From Plotosus lineatus (lineage: Eukaryota; Chordata; Actinopteri; Siluriformes; Plotosidae): DNA of 64,000 bases. Positions 11,085 to 21,553 of the stretch are shown here, piece by piece. The stretch's first letter is position 1, and every line of letters begins with the position of its first letter. The DNA lies in NCBI GenBank assembly GCA_024760905.1, contig CM045750.1, positions 10,658,919 through 10,722,918 on the forward strand, given 5' to 3'. Below the pieces are notes generated by a model. That model was not told the DNA's origin. It saw only the letters and a list, made by a program, of their open reading frames with translations, and searched no databases. A program made the position numbers and the translations under genes.

Positions 11085-11384
11085 TTGTGTTAATAAAAAA
11101 TGTTTAATAATGGTTTAATTAAAAAAAATAAAATGGTTTAATATATGAATAAAATGTTTAAATGGTTTAATAAATAATTTTCTTTTATTTTTAACACATT
11201 TCATACAAAATTGGTGTACTTTTATAATTCTTAAAGGGTTTATGGGGTTTATCCCATCTAAAGACTGGAGCCTTGGAACGAATTAGGCGTTTAACATGTA
11301 AGATGCGACCCCTACTTACGAAATCCCCGCAATACGAAACTGGCTCTGGAACGGATTAATTTCGTAAGTTGGAGGCCGATTGTA
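10441..11384. mobile_element. Non-autonomous pogo/Tigger-like element
   Basis: Terminal inverted repeats TACAGTCTCCCCCCCAACTT and, at the other end, AAGTTGGAGGCCGATTGTA. 'acgaaatcccc' repeats inside both ends. The interior holds (GA)n at 10849-10883 and TG/GA arrays at 11006-11080, and no transposase. Confidence 0.75.
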
Positions 11385-11414
11385 GTTCAAAAGTTTGGAG
11401 TCATCCAGAAAATG

Positions 11415-11690
11415 TAACTTTTTCCAGCAAAATTCAATTCAGTTTTATTTGTATTTCTGTTCCGCTTTTTTCTATTGACATTGTTGCAAAGCAGCTTTAC
11501 GCAGTAAACAGGAGTTTACAAAGTATGAAAGAATTTAAACATTTTCTACAACCACTAAACATCTGAAATGAGCGTCGCCCGTGGCGACGGTGGCAAAGAA
11601 AAACTTCCTTGGTTGACGCAAGAGAGAAACCTTGAGAGGAACCAGGCCCTCAAGGGAAACCCATCCTCATTTGGATGAAACCATAATGAA
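11415..11690. repeat. Dispersed teleost repeat with conserved core
   Basis: The core 'gagagaaaccttgagaggaa' and 'gggaaacccatcctcatttg' is a motif I know as widespread in fish genomes. 11395-11460 (tcagttttatttgtatttct) is likely the same unit. Coding role not supported. Confidence 0.5.
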
Positions 11691-11879
11691 AATAGCTTTG
11701 AGTTCCAAAAAGAAAATGAAATGTGGTCAAACACCAACAAAGTTAGAAACAATAAGCGTTACTAAAAAAAAATCATGTTGTCCTTTCAACTTTGCTTTTG
11801 TCAAGAGTTCCACCTTTGCAAGGATTATTTATATAAGGATCTTTGCAGACATTTGTCATTCTAGCTGTTAAATTTTTGA

Positions 11880-12480
11880 GGTGAAATTAAGAAGGTTCCA
11901 CCCATGTTTTGTACAGCACCTTCTACATGTTGGACTGGATGATGAGCGTATACCATATGTTCAAGCAGAAGTAGATTAAGATCCAGTAACTGCATTGGCC
12001 AATCTATCATTGACAGAACACCAGTTGACTGCTTCTTCTCGAAATAGTTCTTGTACAGAGTGTTTTGGGTCATTGTCCTTTTGTAGGAGGAAAACTGTTG
12101 GCTTCAGTCAAGCACCATCTCCAGAGTATGTTTCAGTCAAGCACCATCTCCAGAGTATGTTTCAGTCAAGCACCATCTCCAGAGTATGTTTCAGTCAAGC
12201 ACCGTCTCCAGAGTATGTTTCAGTCAAGCACCATCTCCAGAGTATGTTTCAGTCAAGCACCATCTCCAGAGTATGTTTCAGTCAAGCACCATCTCCAGAG
12301 TATGTTTCAGTCAAGCACCATCTCCAGAGTATGTTTCAGTCAAGCACCATCTCCAGAGTATGTATAGCGTTATGTTGTGAGGATAGCTTTTTTAATTCAG
12401 GATCTCTTTTACTCTGTAGAAACTTTCCCAATTAACCACCAAAGCCCCGGCAGACCACCTCATTTCCTCCAAAATGTTTC
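11880..12480 (-). pseudogene. Fossil Tc1-like transposase fragment
   Basis: The minus strand around 12073-11900 shows two frames of one DDE-type transposase. One reads KDNDPKHSVQELF and the other LYKNYFEKKQSTGVLSMIDW followed by DLN. The HxDNDPKH and W-P-x-Q-x-x-DLN blocks are the Tc1 second and third catalytic regions, separated here by a frameshift. The third acidic residue region is degraded (LLLLEH for NPIEH). A 29-bp minisatellite has expanded inside it. Confidence 0.65.
12104..12363. repeat. 29-bp minisatellite, about nine copies
   Basis: Unit TTCAGTCAAGCACC plus ATCTCCAGAGTATGT, repeated nearly perfectly; one copy has CACCG for CACCA. Because 29 is not a multiple of three and the unit has no stop in any forward frame, all three forward frames are open through the array. 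Confidence 0.95.
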
Positions 12481-12544
12481 AGAGATGGCATCAAACTCTT
12501 CTCCACCATCTTTCTCTTTATTTTGCACCTTATAAGTCTTCTCA

Positions 12545-12650
12545 TTCCCCATTTTCTGTAACCACTTAATCCTAATTAGGGTCGCGGGGAGGCTGGCGCC
12601 CATCCCAGCTAACTGCAGGCGAGGGAAGAGCACACCCCGGACACTGGTCG
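12545..12650 (-). repeat. SINE family A 3' fragment
   Basis: Minus-strand tail 'attaggattaagtggttaca' with 'ggcgagggaagagcaca'-type body. The remainder is missing. Confidence 0.6.
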
Positions 12651-12745
12651 GAAGTACCCGATTGTCCAAAGTTTCCGATTCCATATATTTCAACGGTTAC
12701 GTTATGAAAAACTTTTACTTAAGCACACTATGTAATCTGACTGGG

Positions 12746-13000
12746 GCCGGTGGTGTAGTGGTTAGGCTGCTGGACTCATGATCAGGAGGTTGTGAGTTTG
12801 AATCCCACTGAGACCCTCACTGTGCTAAGATCCCTGGGCAAGGTCTCAACAGCAAGTGTGCCTCTATTCACCGAGCAGTATCAATGGGTACCAGTAAAAC
12901 TATACTGGGAAGGTAACCTGCGATAGACTAGCGTCCCATCCAGGGGGAGTTGAACTCCTGGTCGCTTCACGCTACGGAAACTGGGGATAAGCACCTCTGT
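12746..13000 (+). repeat. SINE family C, nearly full length
   Basis: 'gggccggtggtgtagtggtt' head, 'tgtgagtttgaatcccactg' box, 'gtatcaatgggtaccagta' and 'ttgaactcctggtcgcttca'. Ends at 'ggataagcacc'. Confidence 0.85.
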
Positions 13001-13093
13001 AAATGTACAGCATAAGATCATAATGTAGACAGTACGGTGTGTCGAAAATAGAAATGTGTTAAATATCATTCAGGCTGACCAATAGATATGTCG

Positions 13094-13380
13094 GGCCGGT
13101 GGTGTAGTGGTTTGGGTGCTGCACTCGTGATCGGGAGGTTGTGAGTTCGAATCCCATTGAGACTCTCACTGTGCTAAGACCCTTGGGCAAGGTCTCAACC
13201 ACAAGTGTGCCTCTGTTCACCCAGCAGTATAAATGGGTACCAGTAAAAATATACTGGGAAGGTAACCTGCGATGGACTTGAACTCCTGGTTGCTTCACGC
13301 TATGGAAACCGGGGATAAGCACCGGCCTGATGAGCCACTAGGCTCGGGTGTAAAAACCCAACAGACTTTACCTACCTACC
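13094..13380 (+). repeat. SINE family C, second copy in tandem
   Basis: Same order as the copy at 12746, but 'gtcccatccagggg' is deleted after 'gcgatggact'. It ends 'ccaacagactttacctacct'. The two copies lie about 95 bp apart in the same orientation. Confidence 0.85.
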
Positions 13381-13389
13381 TTCATGAAT

Positions 13390-13940
13390 AGATGAGCAGG
13401 TGTTGCTTGATATGGTGCCGTGATCGTATCGTGGGAGACTCAGAATTTTACTGTTCTGAGTCACTGGCGTTTTGCAGCTCCACTGATGTACACGTACTGC
13501 TGGTTTCAGGCTGTTGAGGAGTTGAAGACTGTAAGCCTGACGTAGACGGTGTTGGTTCGCTTGGTGAGGGTGGGCTGGTTGCTATCCCTGGTGCATCAGC
13601 TGATCCGGCAGTTTGTTTTGGTCTGAAGAAAGTGTCTAACTTCAACTGCTTGCCACTCGAGAATTGCTCTCGTATTATTGTTTCTCGCAAATTTCTGAGA
13701 TTTGCATAATGAGCGGACACGTCTCTGTTCTTAGAATAATCGACGTAGTGTAGCATTAAGTCAAGAGCACTGCGCACTTCACTGCGCACTTCACTGCGCG
13801 TCATCTGGCGGTCACTTTCGGAAACAATGGCCCGCGTCTGGACGATCCGGACGAGTCGGAAGCTACAGATTTTGTCCGTTGCATCCGAAATTCCGTTAAA
13901 GCGAAGTCCGTAAAACCGAAGCATGAGTGTATTACTGTAT
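13390..13940 (-). pseudogene. pogo/Tigger transposase C-terminal remnant (158-codon ORF)
   Basis: An uninterrupted ORF (13924-13448) begins just inside a terminal-repeat-like end (TACAGTAATACACTCATGCT). It encodes a helical segment (SALDLMLHYVDYSKNRDV... NLRNLRETIIREQ) followed by KQLKLDTFFRPK and a Ser/Pro/Thr tail. This resembles the C-terminus of pogo/Tigger transposases, which often ends in a PCNA-binding box. No CENP-B-type HTH or DDE core is present, so it is an internally deleted element. Attribution rests on this pattern only. Confidence 0.5.
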
Positions 13941-14504
13941 AGCAGTTCTTCTACGACAGGAAAATGGAAAAAGGTTTAGTTTTTATTTCATTGTCTGTTC
14001 AAAAGTGAATGTGTTTTATCTTCCATTATCAATTCATTTTGAATGAATATAAAGGGAGTCACCCGAGCTCACCTGTGCTACATCTTGTTTTGGTTCTGTA
14101 TCTGTTTACTATAACAAGGACATGTAGCTGAGAAACAATCTTCTGCATGTGTGATAAATTTTCAGAACAGCAGCAATCGGTAGAAAATAGAAACGTCTGA
14201 GATCAAGTGTTAAGAAACAGAAAACGGTAAACAGTTTCAAGAGAAATAAAGCTGGTGATATTAATATCACTGGGGATAGTGCAGGGGTCATTAACACTCG
14301 CTACCGCAGGAAACAAATTATTTCAGGAAGACATTCAGGTCAATTCCATTTTATTTCCAAGAGATACCACTGCAATGCATCTTTATTTAATATACAGTAC
14401 TTTGAACTGAATGGAAACTTTAAACTCGGTTGCTTCTGTGAAATTATTGATTCTCCCTGGGTTTTGTTGATTCCCACATATTTTAATATCAGTCCATTAC
14501 AGCC

Positions 14505-14785
14505 CATTACGTGCATTGGGGCAGCTCGGTTGTTTCTGGGTGGAGTTTTCATGTTCTCCCTGTGCTTGGGTGGGTTTTCTCCGGTTACTCCGGTTTCTTC
14601 CCACAGACCAAAAACATGCATAGTAGGCTAATTGGCTGCTCCAAATCTCCCCATGGTGTGAGTCTAAATGTTGGCCATGTGATGTACCCTGCCCACGGTG
14701 TACCCTGCCCTCACCCAGAGTTGGCTAAGATGGGCCCCAGTCTCCTTGCGACTCGAATTAGGATTAAATGGCTTAGAAAATAAAT
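14505..14785 (+). repeat. SINE family B, truncated
   Basis: 'gtttctgggtggagttttca', 'ctccggtttcttcccacag', 'caaaaacatgcatagtagg' and the tail 'ttaggattaaatggcttag'. The tRNA-like head is worn. 13941-14500 holds nothing recognised. Confidence 0.65.
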
Positions 14786-14835
14786 GAACGAATGAAGGTG
14801 CATTGGTGGAGATAAACGGCTCCAAATATGAACGC

Positions 14836-14837
<2 letters not shown>

Positions 14838-14888
<51 letters not shown>
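14838..14888. repeat. (TG)n microsatellite
   Basis: About 25 TG units following a short CG run. Confidence 0.95.
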
Positions 14889-14893
<5 letters not shown>

Positions 14894-15147
14894 ATGTTGC
14901 TGCAACTGTTTTTGCAGAAGTGAGCAAATGTTTAAAATGCTATTATTTCTCTATCACCACCTTTTCTGCTGAGTATTTATTTATCAAGAAGTAGCACATT
15001 AAAAGTGCTGGAAAATATATTTAACAATTATTTACCAACTGGGTAACTGTCCCGGGGCCGAAGTTCTTTTGTTCCGCCTGTCTTTGATCTTTGATGTAAA
15101 AAGGTGAATGGGATGCACTACTGGGTTTTTTTGGCCTTATTTTTTTG

Positions 15148-15357
15148 AAAAAAAAAAAAAAAAAAAAAAAAAACTTCGAGTACTATGCAAGGCTCACTTG
15201 TTTGGATCATATTTTTGTATCGCTATTCAGTTTTTGTTTTTTTTTTCTCCAGGAATTTACAGGATAGAACATGAGGATTTAACACATCAATGACAGCAAT
15301 AGGAGAGCGCAAACCTTCATCAAGTCCAGTAATCTGCAGTGTGAATATAAGCCTCTG

Positions 15358-15408
<51 letters not shown>
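15148..15408. repeat. Poly(A) tract and (TTA)n array
   Basis: An A-run at about 15148-15173 and a TTA array at 15359-15408. 15409-15999 has only a long T-run at about 15790-15820 and no gene. Confidence 0.85.
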
Positions 15409-15412
<4 letters not shown>

Positions 15413-15788
15413 TTTCTCCTATGTCCACTACAGCTGCAGTCAAAATTGGGAGTTTTTTGAGAGAAGTCCTCAGTTGTATGTTGCCAGTTTGTGTGCGTGA
15501 ACAGGGAGGTCCTGTCATACTCCAGTCAGTTAAGTAATATTTGTGGGTCTCCACATGGACAAAGTTCTCTGACACTGTGACGCTGCATCTTTTCAAGTTT
15601 GCTTCGAAACAGCCAGCACCAGACTGTAGTTCTGCACTCGTTTAAATGAGATCTTCTATTACAAATTTAAATTTCTCATAAAAATGCAATCTGAGTCAGA
15701 TCCAGGTGACACTTCGTCTGACACCAAAGCTTTGGAATCTGAATATATATGACAACTTTCTTTCAAATAAAATGTGTTTTAAGAGAAA

Positions 15789-15825
<37 letters not shown>

Positions 15826-16004
15826 TTTTTAATTTTCACCCATGATAAAAGGATGGGATTTTTAAAATAAAAATTGTAATTATTAGACAGTATCAGATTT
15901 TTTTTTCTTTTTACAAAAATTCAATGGGAATATCCTGGAGTGATAACCCACCCATTATAAGAAAGATCGGATTGAGTTGTCAGAAACTGAACAGGAAGTT
16001 CATT

Positions 16005-16315
16005 AATTTTCTGAACCGCTTAATAGTAATTAGGGTTGCAGGGAAGCTGGTGCCAATCTCAGTCGACTCTGGGTGAGGGGACAGTGCACACCGGACCGCT
16101 TGCCAGGCCATCACAAGGCAGAAACATGCTGACAGCAACTTAATGGTCTACTTTTCACGAAAGTCAGCAATGGTTCTTCATGTACAATGAGAGAAAGAGA
16201 GAGAGCGAGACATGGCTGGCCATCATTAACCCAGTCAGATGCACTGGGGGGACAGCAGTGACAACCCAGTGATACTGTGGCTTGAACCCCTGACCTTTGG
16301 AAGAAATCACCCTGA
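16005..16315 (-). repeat. SINE family A, degraded
   Basis: Tail 'taattagggttgcagggaag' on plus, body 'aagtcagcaatggttcttc', and a head that lacks the final part. A (GAGA)n stretch interrupts it near 16190. Confidence 0.7.
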
Positions 16316-16372
16316 GAACAGGTAATTGTCATACACAGATATTAAAGATGCAAAATGGGTCATATACCAAGT

Positions 16373-16377
<5 letters not shown>

Positions 16378-16411
<34 letters not shown>
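16378..16411. repeat. (CA)n microsatellite
   Basis: About 17 CA units. 16412-16820 contains nothing recognised. Confidence 0.95.
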
Positions 16412-16416
<5 letters not shown>

Positions 16417-16824
16417 AAATCAAAGGCTCAGTAATGACTGGTAGAACAGAGTCATGTCCTCACTCCTCGATGCTCACTTGAACCAGAAGTATTACGAATC
16501 CACCATTTTTACCAGATATCCAGATTACTGTATCTCATATGTGTATTTAGAAATGAGGATGAAAGAATACAGAAGAACGGTTTCACTAGAACAGCTGCAC
16601 GCCAGAATATAAATAACGTCACAACTCTTTCCACTGTGAGAAGGTCTAAGACAGAGGGTTGAGACATAAAAAGGAAATAGACCGCATTTATACTGTGAGG
16701 TATAATTTGCAAGTGCTGATGGGTATACTGATGGTCATGTGTTGCATTACTTAGTTATCAGGTGAGTGGGATTACCCAGCATTCACCTTCCTTACTTCAT
16801 CTAGTATTGACTGCCATAGGCGCC

Positions 16825-17162
16825 GTTCATTTTCTGTAACCACTTAATCCTAATTAGGGTCACGGGGAGGCTGGCACCCATCCCAGCCAACTCCAGGCAA
16901 GGGCAGAGTACACCCTGGACAGCTCACCAGGCCATCACTGGACAGGAACAGGCTGACGGCTATGCAGCTACTCTTGTCGAAAGTCAGCAAGGGTTCTTTT
17001 GCATGAACCTCACACCATAGACCATAATGAGAGACATTGCCTTTGATAACCCAGTTAGCTGCAGGGGGGGGTGTGTGTGACAACACATGGAGAGTGGGGC
17101 TCGAACCCGCAACCATAGGATCAGTGATCCAGCACCTTTTACCACTAAGCCACCACTGCCAT
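16825..17162 (-). repeat. SINE family A, near full length
   Basis: Runs from the tail (cattttctgtaaccacttaa) to the tRNA-like head (ccactaagccaccactgcca). It lies directly upstream of the candidate BACH1 promoter. Confidence 0.82.
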
Positions 17163-17179
17163 GGTTAGTTGGTATATAT

Positions 17180-17365
17180 CTAAAGCGCCTGTAGGGGGAG
17201 TCTGGAGGCATTGGGATTGAGTCTGTATGTTTTTGTGGGCGGGACTTTAGTCACATGACGGAAACACAAGCGCCTCCCTGTTTGCTTGTCGGAGTTTTTA
17301 AAAGCTAGGTGTGTTATTGATTAATCGAAACAATTGGAATTTTACTCGAGTGACATGAGAGGTGA
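17180..17365 (+). promoter_or_regulatory. Candidate BACH1 promoter and non-coding first exon
   Basis: A CpG-containing, non-repeat stretch between two repeats. It carries a GC box (gggcgggac), an E-box-like CACATGAC, and a TTTTAAAAG about 25 bp before a possible start near 17320. A strong donor (GAGAG|GTGAGT, intron from 17362) follows. A first exon of roughly 40 nt ending at 17361 could splice to the BACH1 acceptor at 21301. This is inference from motif content and position; no conservation data are available. Confidence 0.33.
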
Positions 17366-18698
17366 GTGTGAACTTTTATCTTGGATGAATGTTTTCTGGG
17401 GGAAGGATATACTCTCTGTGAGGAAGGGAAATAGACATGACAACAACAACAAACAGCAACAACGCTTTAATAACATGCTGTCAAAGTTATTCAGACAGGT
17501 TGTTTACTCTCGATAAAATAAGGGGGAAAACAAATAAAGAGATTTAACACGTGTTTTTAATCGAAGGTGTTATGACGTAGGTGTAAACAGTAACATATGG
17601 GATTAAAATTTAATAAAACAATAAAAAAAAAACAACAACAAAAAACAGGGTTACTACTGTACTGTATTCTGTTTTTCCCCCACCTGTATTCCGTACAGAG
17701 TTTGTTTTGGAGTTGAACAGTGGGAGGATTGAACTCCTCCAGGAATTGTGGAGAAGGATAAGGTTTTATGTGGGTGTTGTAAAGTTGTTTTTTTTCCGAA
17801 GGGAGAGGGATAGAAATATGCTGCCTCATCCTTTATCAGCAAAGACTGAGTCAGCAGCAGTTGCAGCAGTGTATATGTGCACCACATGTACACACACACA
17901 CACACAACACACACACACACACACATGTATATAGCTTTTTTTGTACATAACTATAGCTTTTTTGAGGGAAAAGACAATGGAAATTTCCAACAGAATGTCA
18001 TAGGTTATGTGATTAATTTTATGCTAATTTATGTGTAGTGGTATAATACAGCAGTAAAAGGAGAAGTTCTGGAACACAGTACAGTGTTGATGTTTGAAGT
18101 ATGCATTGAGTGCGAGTTAACATGATGGACTCCTGTGGGATCTCATGGATCAGGATGGACATTTTTCTGGGCACTGATGGAGTAAAATTAAGTGTTATCA
18201 AGACAACAGCATCTAAATGGTGGCCTTCTAGGAAAGCTCTACATTCACGAAAAGTTTGAATAGCTGCCATAGTTTACTGTATTTCCACTGGTGCTTGCTA
18301 CATCAAATTCATTCACTTTTTCTCCAAACCATTTATCCGCAATGTTATCAAACAGTGTTTAACAAAGTGCTGCCTATCAAAGGCACATTGTATTATTTAA
18401 TAAAAACTAATATAATCAGAGTTGTCTTTTTTACACAGTTTGGTGTGAGCATTTAGTATTTACACAAAGTGAATAAAATGTCCTTTTTTTTTTTTTGCTT
18501 CCATTTTTTCCAGCTTTCTCACTCATGTAATGGCTGTAAGAAATTGTGGAGGAAATACTGAGTGGTAAAATTATCTGTTCAACATCCACGTAAATTAAAA
18601 ATATGGGTTATACTCAAGAATATCACAAGAATTATTTAAGCCGATCTTTCAAAGCTTGAGCATAACAATACACTAAGCTTATCTCAGCCGACACCGAG
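17366..18698. other. Non-repeat stretch, no gene recognised
   Basis: AT-rich sequence with a short CA array at 17890-17925 and the ARE core at 17847. ORFs here are short and lack family features. If the first-exon proposal is right, this is BACH1 intron 1. Confidence 0.4.
17847..17856 (+). promoter_or_regulatory. CNC-sMaf binding core (ARE/MARE)
   Basis: TGAGTCAGCA is an exact match to the TGCTGASTCA core (read on the other strand) bound by NRF2, BACH1 and other CNC factors with small Mafs. It lies about 3.5 kb before the BACH1 start codon and about 0.5 kb after the proposed first exon. Confidence 0.5.
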
Positions 18699-20197
18699 TG
18701 ATGTCCTCCTTCACCACATCCATGAATCTTCTCTTTGGTCTTCCTCTAGGCCTTCTGCCTGGTAGTTCCAACCTCAGCATCCTACTACCAATATACTCAC
18801 TATCCCTCCTCTGTACATGTCCAAACCATCTCAATCTAGCCTCTCTGACTTTGTCTCCAAAACGTCTTACATGTGCTGTCCCTCTGATGTACTCATTCCT
18901 GATCCTGTCTATCCTCGTTACTCCCAAAGAGAACCTCAACATTTTCATCTCTGCTACCTCCAGCTCTGCCTCCTGTCTTTTCCCCAGGGCCACTGTTTCT
19001 AAACCATACAACAACGCTGGCCTCAACACCGACTTGTATACTTTTCATTCTTGCCGATACCCTCCTATCACACATCACACCGGACACTTTTCTCCAACCA
19101 TTCCAACCTGCTTCACCTCTTTTCTACACTCTCCATTGCTCTGGACTGCTGAGCCTAGGTACTTAAAATCCTCCACCTTCTTTATCTCTGCCCCCTGTAA
19201 CCTCACCGTTCCTCTTGGATTCTTGCCGTTCACACACATGTATTCTGTTTTACTGAGGCTAACGTTCATTCCTCTCCTTTCCAGGGCATACCTCCACCTC
19301 TCTAGATTTTCATGCACTTGTTCTCTGCTCTCACTACAGATCACAGTGTGATCTGCAAACATCATAGTCCATGGAGATTCTTGTCTAACCTCATCTGTCA
19401 GCCTGACCATCAACAAAGCAAACAAGAAGGGGCTCAGAGCTGACCCTTGATGTAGTCCCAAGTCCACCTTGAACTCTTCTGTCACACCGACAGCACACTT
19501 CACCACTGTCTTACATCTCTCATACATGTCCTGCACCACTCTAACATACTTCTCTGCCACTCCTGACTTCCGCATGCAATACCACAGTTCCTCTCTTGGC
19601 ACCCTGTCATATGCTTCCTCCAGATCCACAAAGGCACAATGCAGCTCCCTCTGGCCTTCTCTGTACTTCTCTATTAACATCCTCAAGGCAAACACTGCAT
19701 CTGTGGTGCTCTTTCTTGGCATGAAACCAAACTGTTGTTCACAAATGCTGACCTCTGCCCTTAGTCTAGCTTCCTCTATTCTTTCCCGTAACTTCATCGT
19801 ATAGCGCATCAACTTTATCCCCCTGTAGTTGCCACAACTCTGCACGTCTCCCTTGTTCTTAAAAATGGGCACCAGCACACTTCTCCATTCCTCTGGCATC
19901 CTCTCACTCTCTAAGACCTTGTTAAATGTTCTTGTCAGGAAATCTATTGCTACCTCTCCTAGACACTTCCATACCTCCACCGGTATGTCATCAGGAACAA
20001 CTGCCTTTCCACTCTTCATCTTCTTCAATGCCCTCCTCACTTCACTCTTACTAATCTTTGCTACTTTCTGGTCCTCAATTCTACTAGTTACCTATTCTAC
20101 TTTTTTTTTCCTCTCCCTCAATGTCCTCATTCATTGGCTCTTCAACGTACTCTTTCCAACTTCCCAGCCCACTTCTGTCATTAGTCAATACGTTTCC
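18699..20197 (-). mobile_element. RTE-like LINE fragment with reverse transcriptase (copy 2)
   Basis: The minus strand encodes the RT from [20 protein letters not shown] through [34 protein letters not shown] and [14 protein letters not shown] to [17 protein letters not shown]. The C-terminal region follows in another frame. The catalytic box reads FADHTVICSE where active copies have FADD, so one metal-binding Asp is lost. Frameshifts occur at about 19085 and 20085. It is truncated at both ends, including the 3' tail, which is unusual for a LINE insertion. Confidence 0.88.
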
Positions 20198-21301
20198 CCT
20201 TTTTTTTTTTTGCAAAATTTGTGCAGGGGAACCAGCTAAGTTATTTAATAACATATACATATAGAATTCTTTAGATATTTGAGCATGAACTTCTTTCGGT
20301 GTTTGTGGCGATTCTGTGCTGAGCGGCACTGCACTTTTGCTTTCTCGAGTCGCCGCAGGTGGGCGAGTAGACTTGGGTCTAAAAATCCACCCAACGCAGT
20401 CTCACATAAAATTATTTTATCTTGTTTTTCTTTTATAAAATCGACAATATAAGTTTTTTTATATGACAATGATACGATTTCACATTTATTTTCCCAGTCT
20501 ACCGGAATAAAAACTTAAAGCTGGTATTTTAACCACTTCCAGCGGAGTGATGGGTATTTTTATATGAAAATGCAGTAGAAGAAACGATCAAGTCGTCCGT
20601 CAGTGTTTCAGAGCGATTCCGATCGATACGAAACTGCACGGGCCGTCAGAAACCATCATGCTTTTCGAGTCTTCATTCAGCAGTTGGTCCAACGTGCTGT
20701 CAGAAGGCGGGTACAACCTGTATTTAAATCCTGATAATTTATTAAATATGCCAGTTATACACAGGAAACGTCTTTTGCTTTTACACGAAATAAATTAAAT
20801 ACCGTGTTTACAATAACTTGATAAACGCTCTTGTCAGTTCTCAGCACTTGTACATGACCGCGGCGGTAACTCTTGGGGTACCTTCTGTTAATAATAGTAT
20901 TCGTGTTAATTAAAGTCACGTGTTTGTGTTGGGTCGGCTGTATGTGGCGAGATTTGTTTTAGATTACAAGTCTGCAAAAAAGCCTGTCAATGGCATATTC
21001 GTGTTTTATTATTGTGTGTTTGTGTGCACTTTATTATTATTTTTTAACATTTTAGTTTTTCTTTACTCATATACCATTGGTTGTGATTTCTGATTATTTT
21101 ATCCACATGGTCTGTAAATGGTTAAACAAATTTTTCTCAGTTCTCTCACCGCAGCAATTCGGTTACGTATCAAAGTCCAGTCGTTGTAAATCCTGTCCGT
21201 AAGATAATGAATATAATAAATATTTATCAACCTGAGCTGAGTTGCCAGTTTTACAGTTTCCAGTTCTCATGTAGAGAATTTCCTCTTTCGTTATGCTTTA
21301 G
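20198..21301. other. Upstream region and intron before BACH1 coding exon 1
   Basis: CpG-containing sequence at 20300-20900, including an E-box CACGTG near 20918 and 'gaccgcggcggtaac'. It could hold an alternative promoter. An antisense 74-codon ORF at 20469-20245 is not recognised. No splice-supported exon is evident. Confidence 0.35.
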
Positions 21302-21553
21302 ATACAGTTTAGCATGAACATGTCAAGCTGCAAGACTTCAGCGTTTACGTTCCAGTCCTCAGTGCACAGTCTGCACGTCCTGCGCTCTCTGGATGAACAG
21401 AGACACAAGGACCTCTTTTGTGATGTAACAGTGGTAGTAGAGAACCGCAGTTTCAGGGCTCATCGCTCGGTTCTTGCTTCCTGCAGTGAATATTTCAGCG
21501 CCCGTGTGACCAACCATACAGGCCAGGGACTCGTCATCAATTTACCTGATGAA
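21302..21553 (+). CDS. bach1: BACH1 coding exon 1 (5'UTR end plus BTB N-half)
   Basis: An acceptor (gctttag) ends at 21301 and the ATG is at 21314. A second in-frame ATG at 21320 gives MNM at the start; the first is preferred because it is upstream and in frame. The 80 codons encode the front of the BTB/POZ dimerisation domain, with [20 protein letters not shown] as the diagnostic stretch (His and Arg of the RAHR motif present). The exon ends at GAT GAA before gtaagt at 21554, the same place as the human junction after PEE. Confidence 0.94.

Noticed and set aside
12104..12363. CRISPR-like array
   Set aside because: Units are contiguous with no unique spacers; this is a vertebrate minisatellite.
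12065..12435. 100-146 codon frames rich in repeated SSTISRV-type units as a repeat protein
   Set aside because: Open only because of the 29-bp minisatellite; no conserved flanking exon, and all three frames look alike.
20245..20520. 74-codon antisense ORF near the BACH1 5' region
   Set aside because: Reads like protein (KKTYIVDFIKEKQDK...) but has no family motif I know, no splice or repeat partner, and overlaps candidate promoter sequence. Left unannotated.
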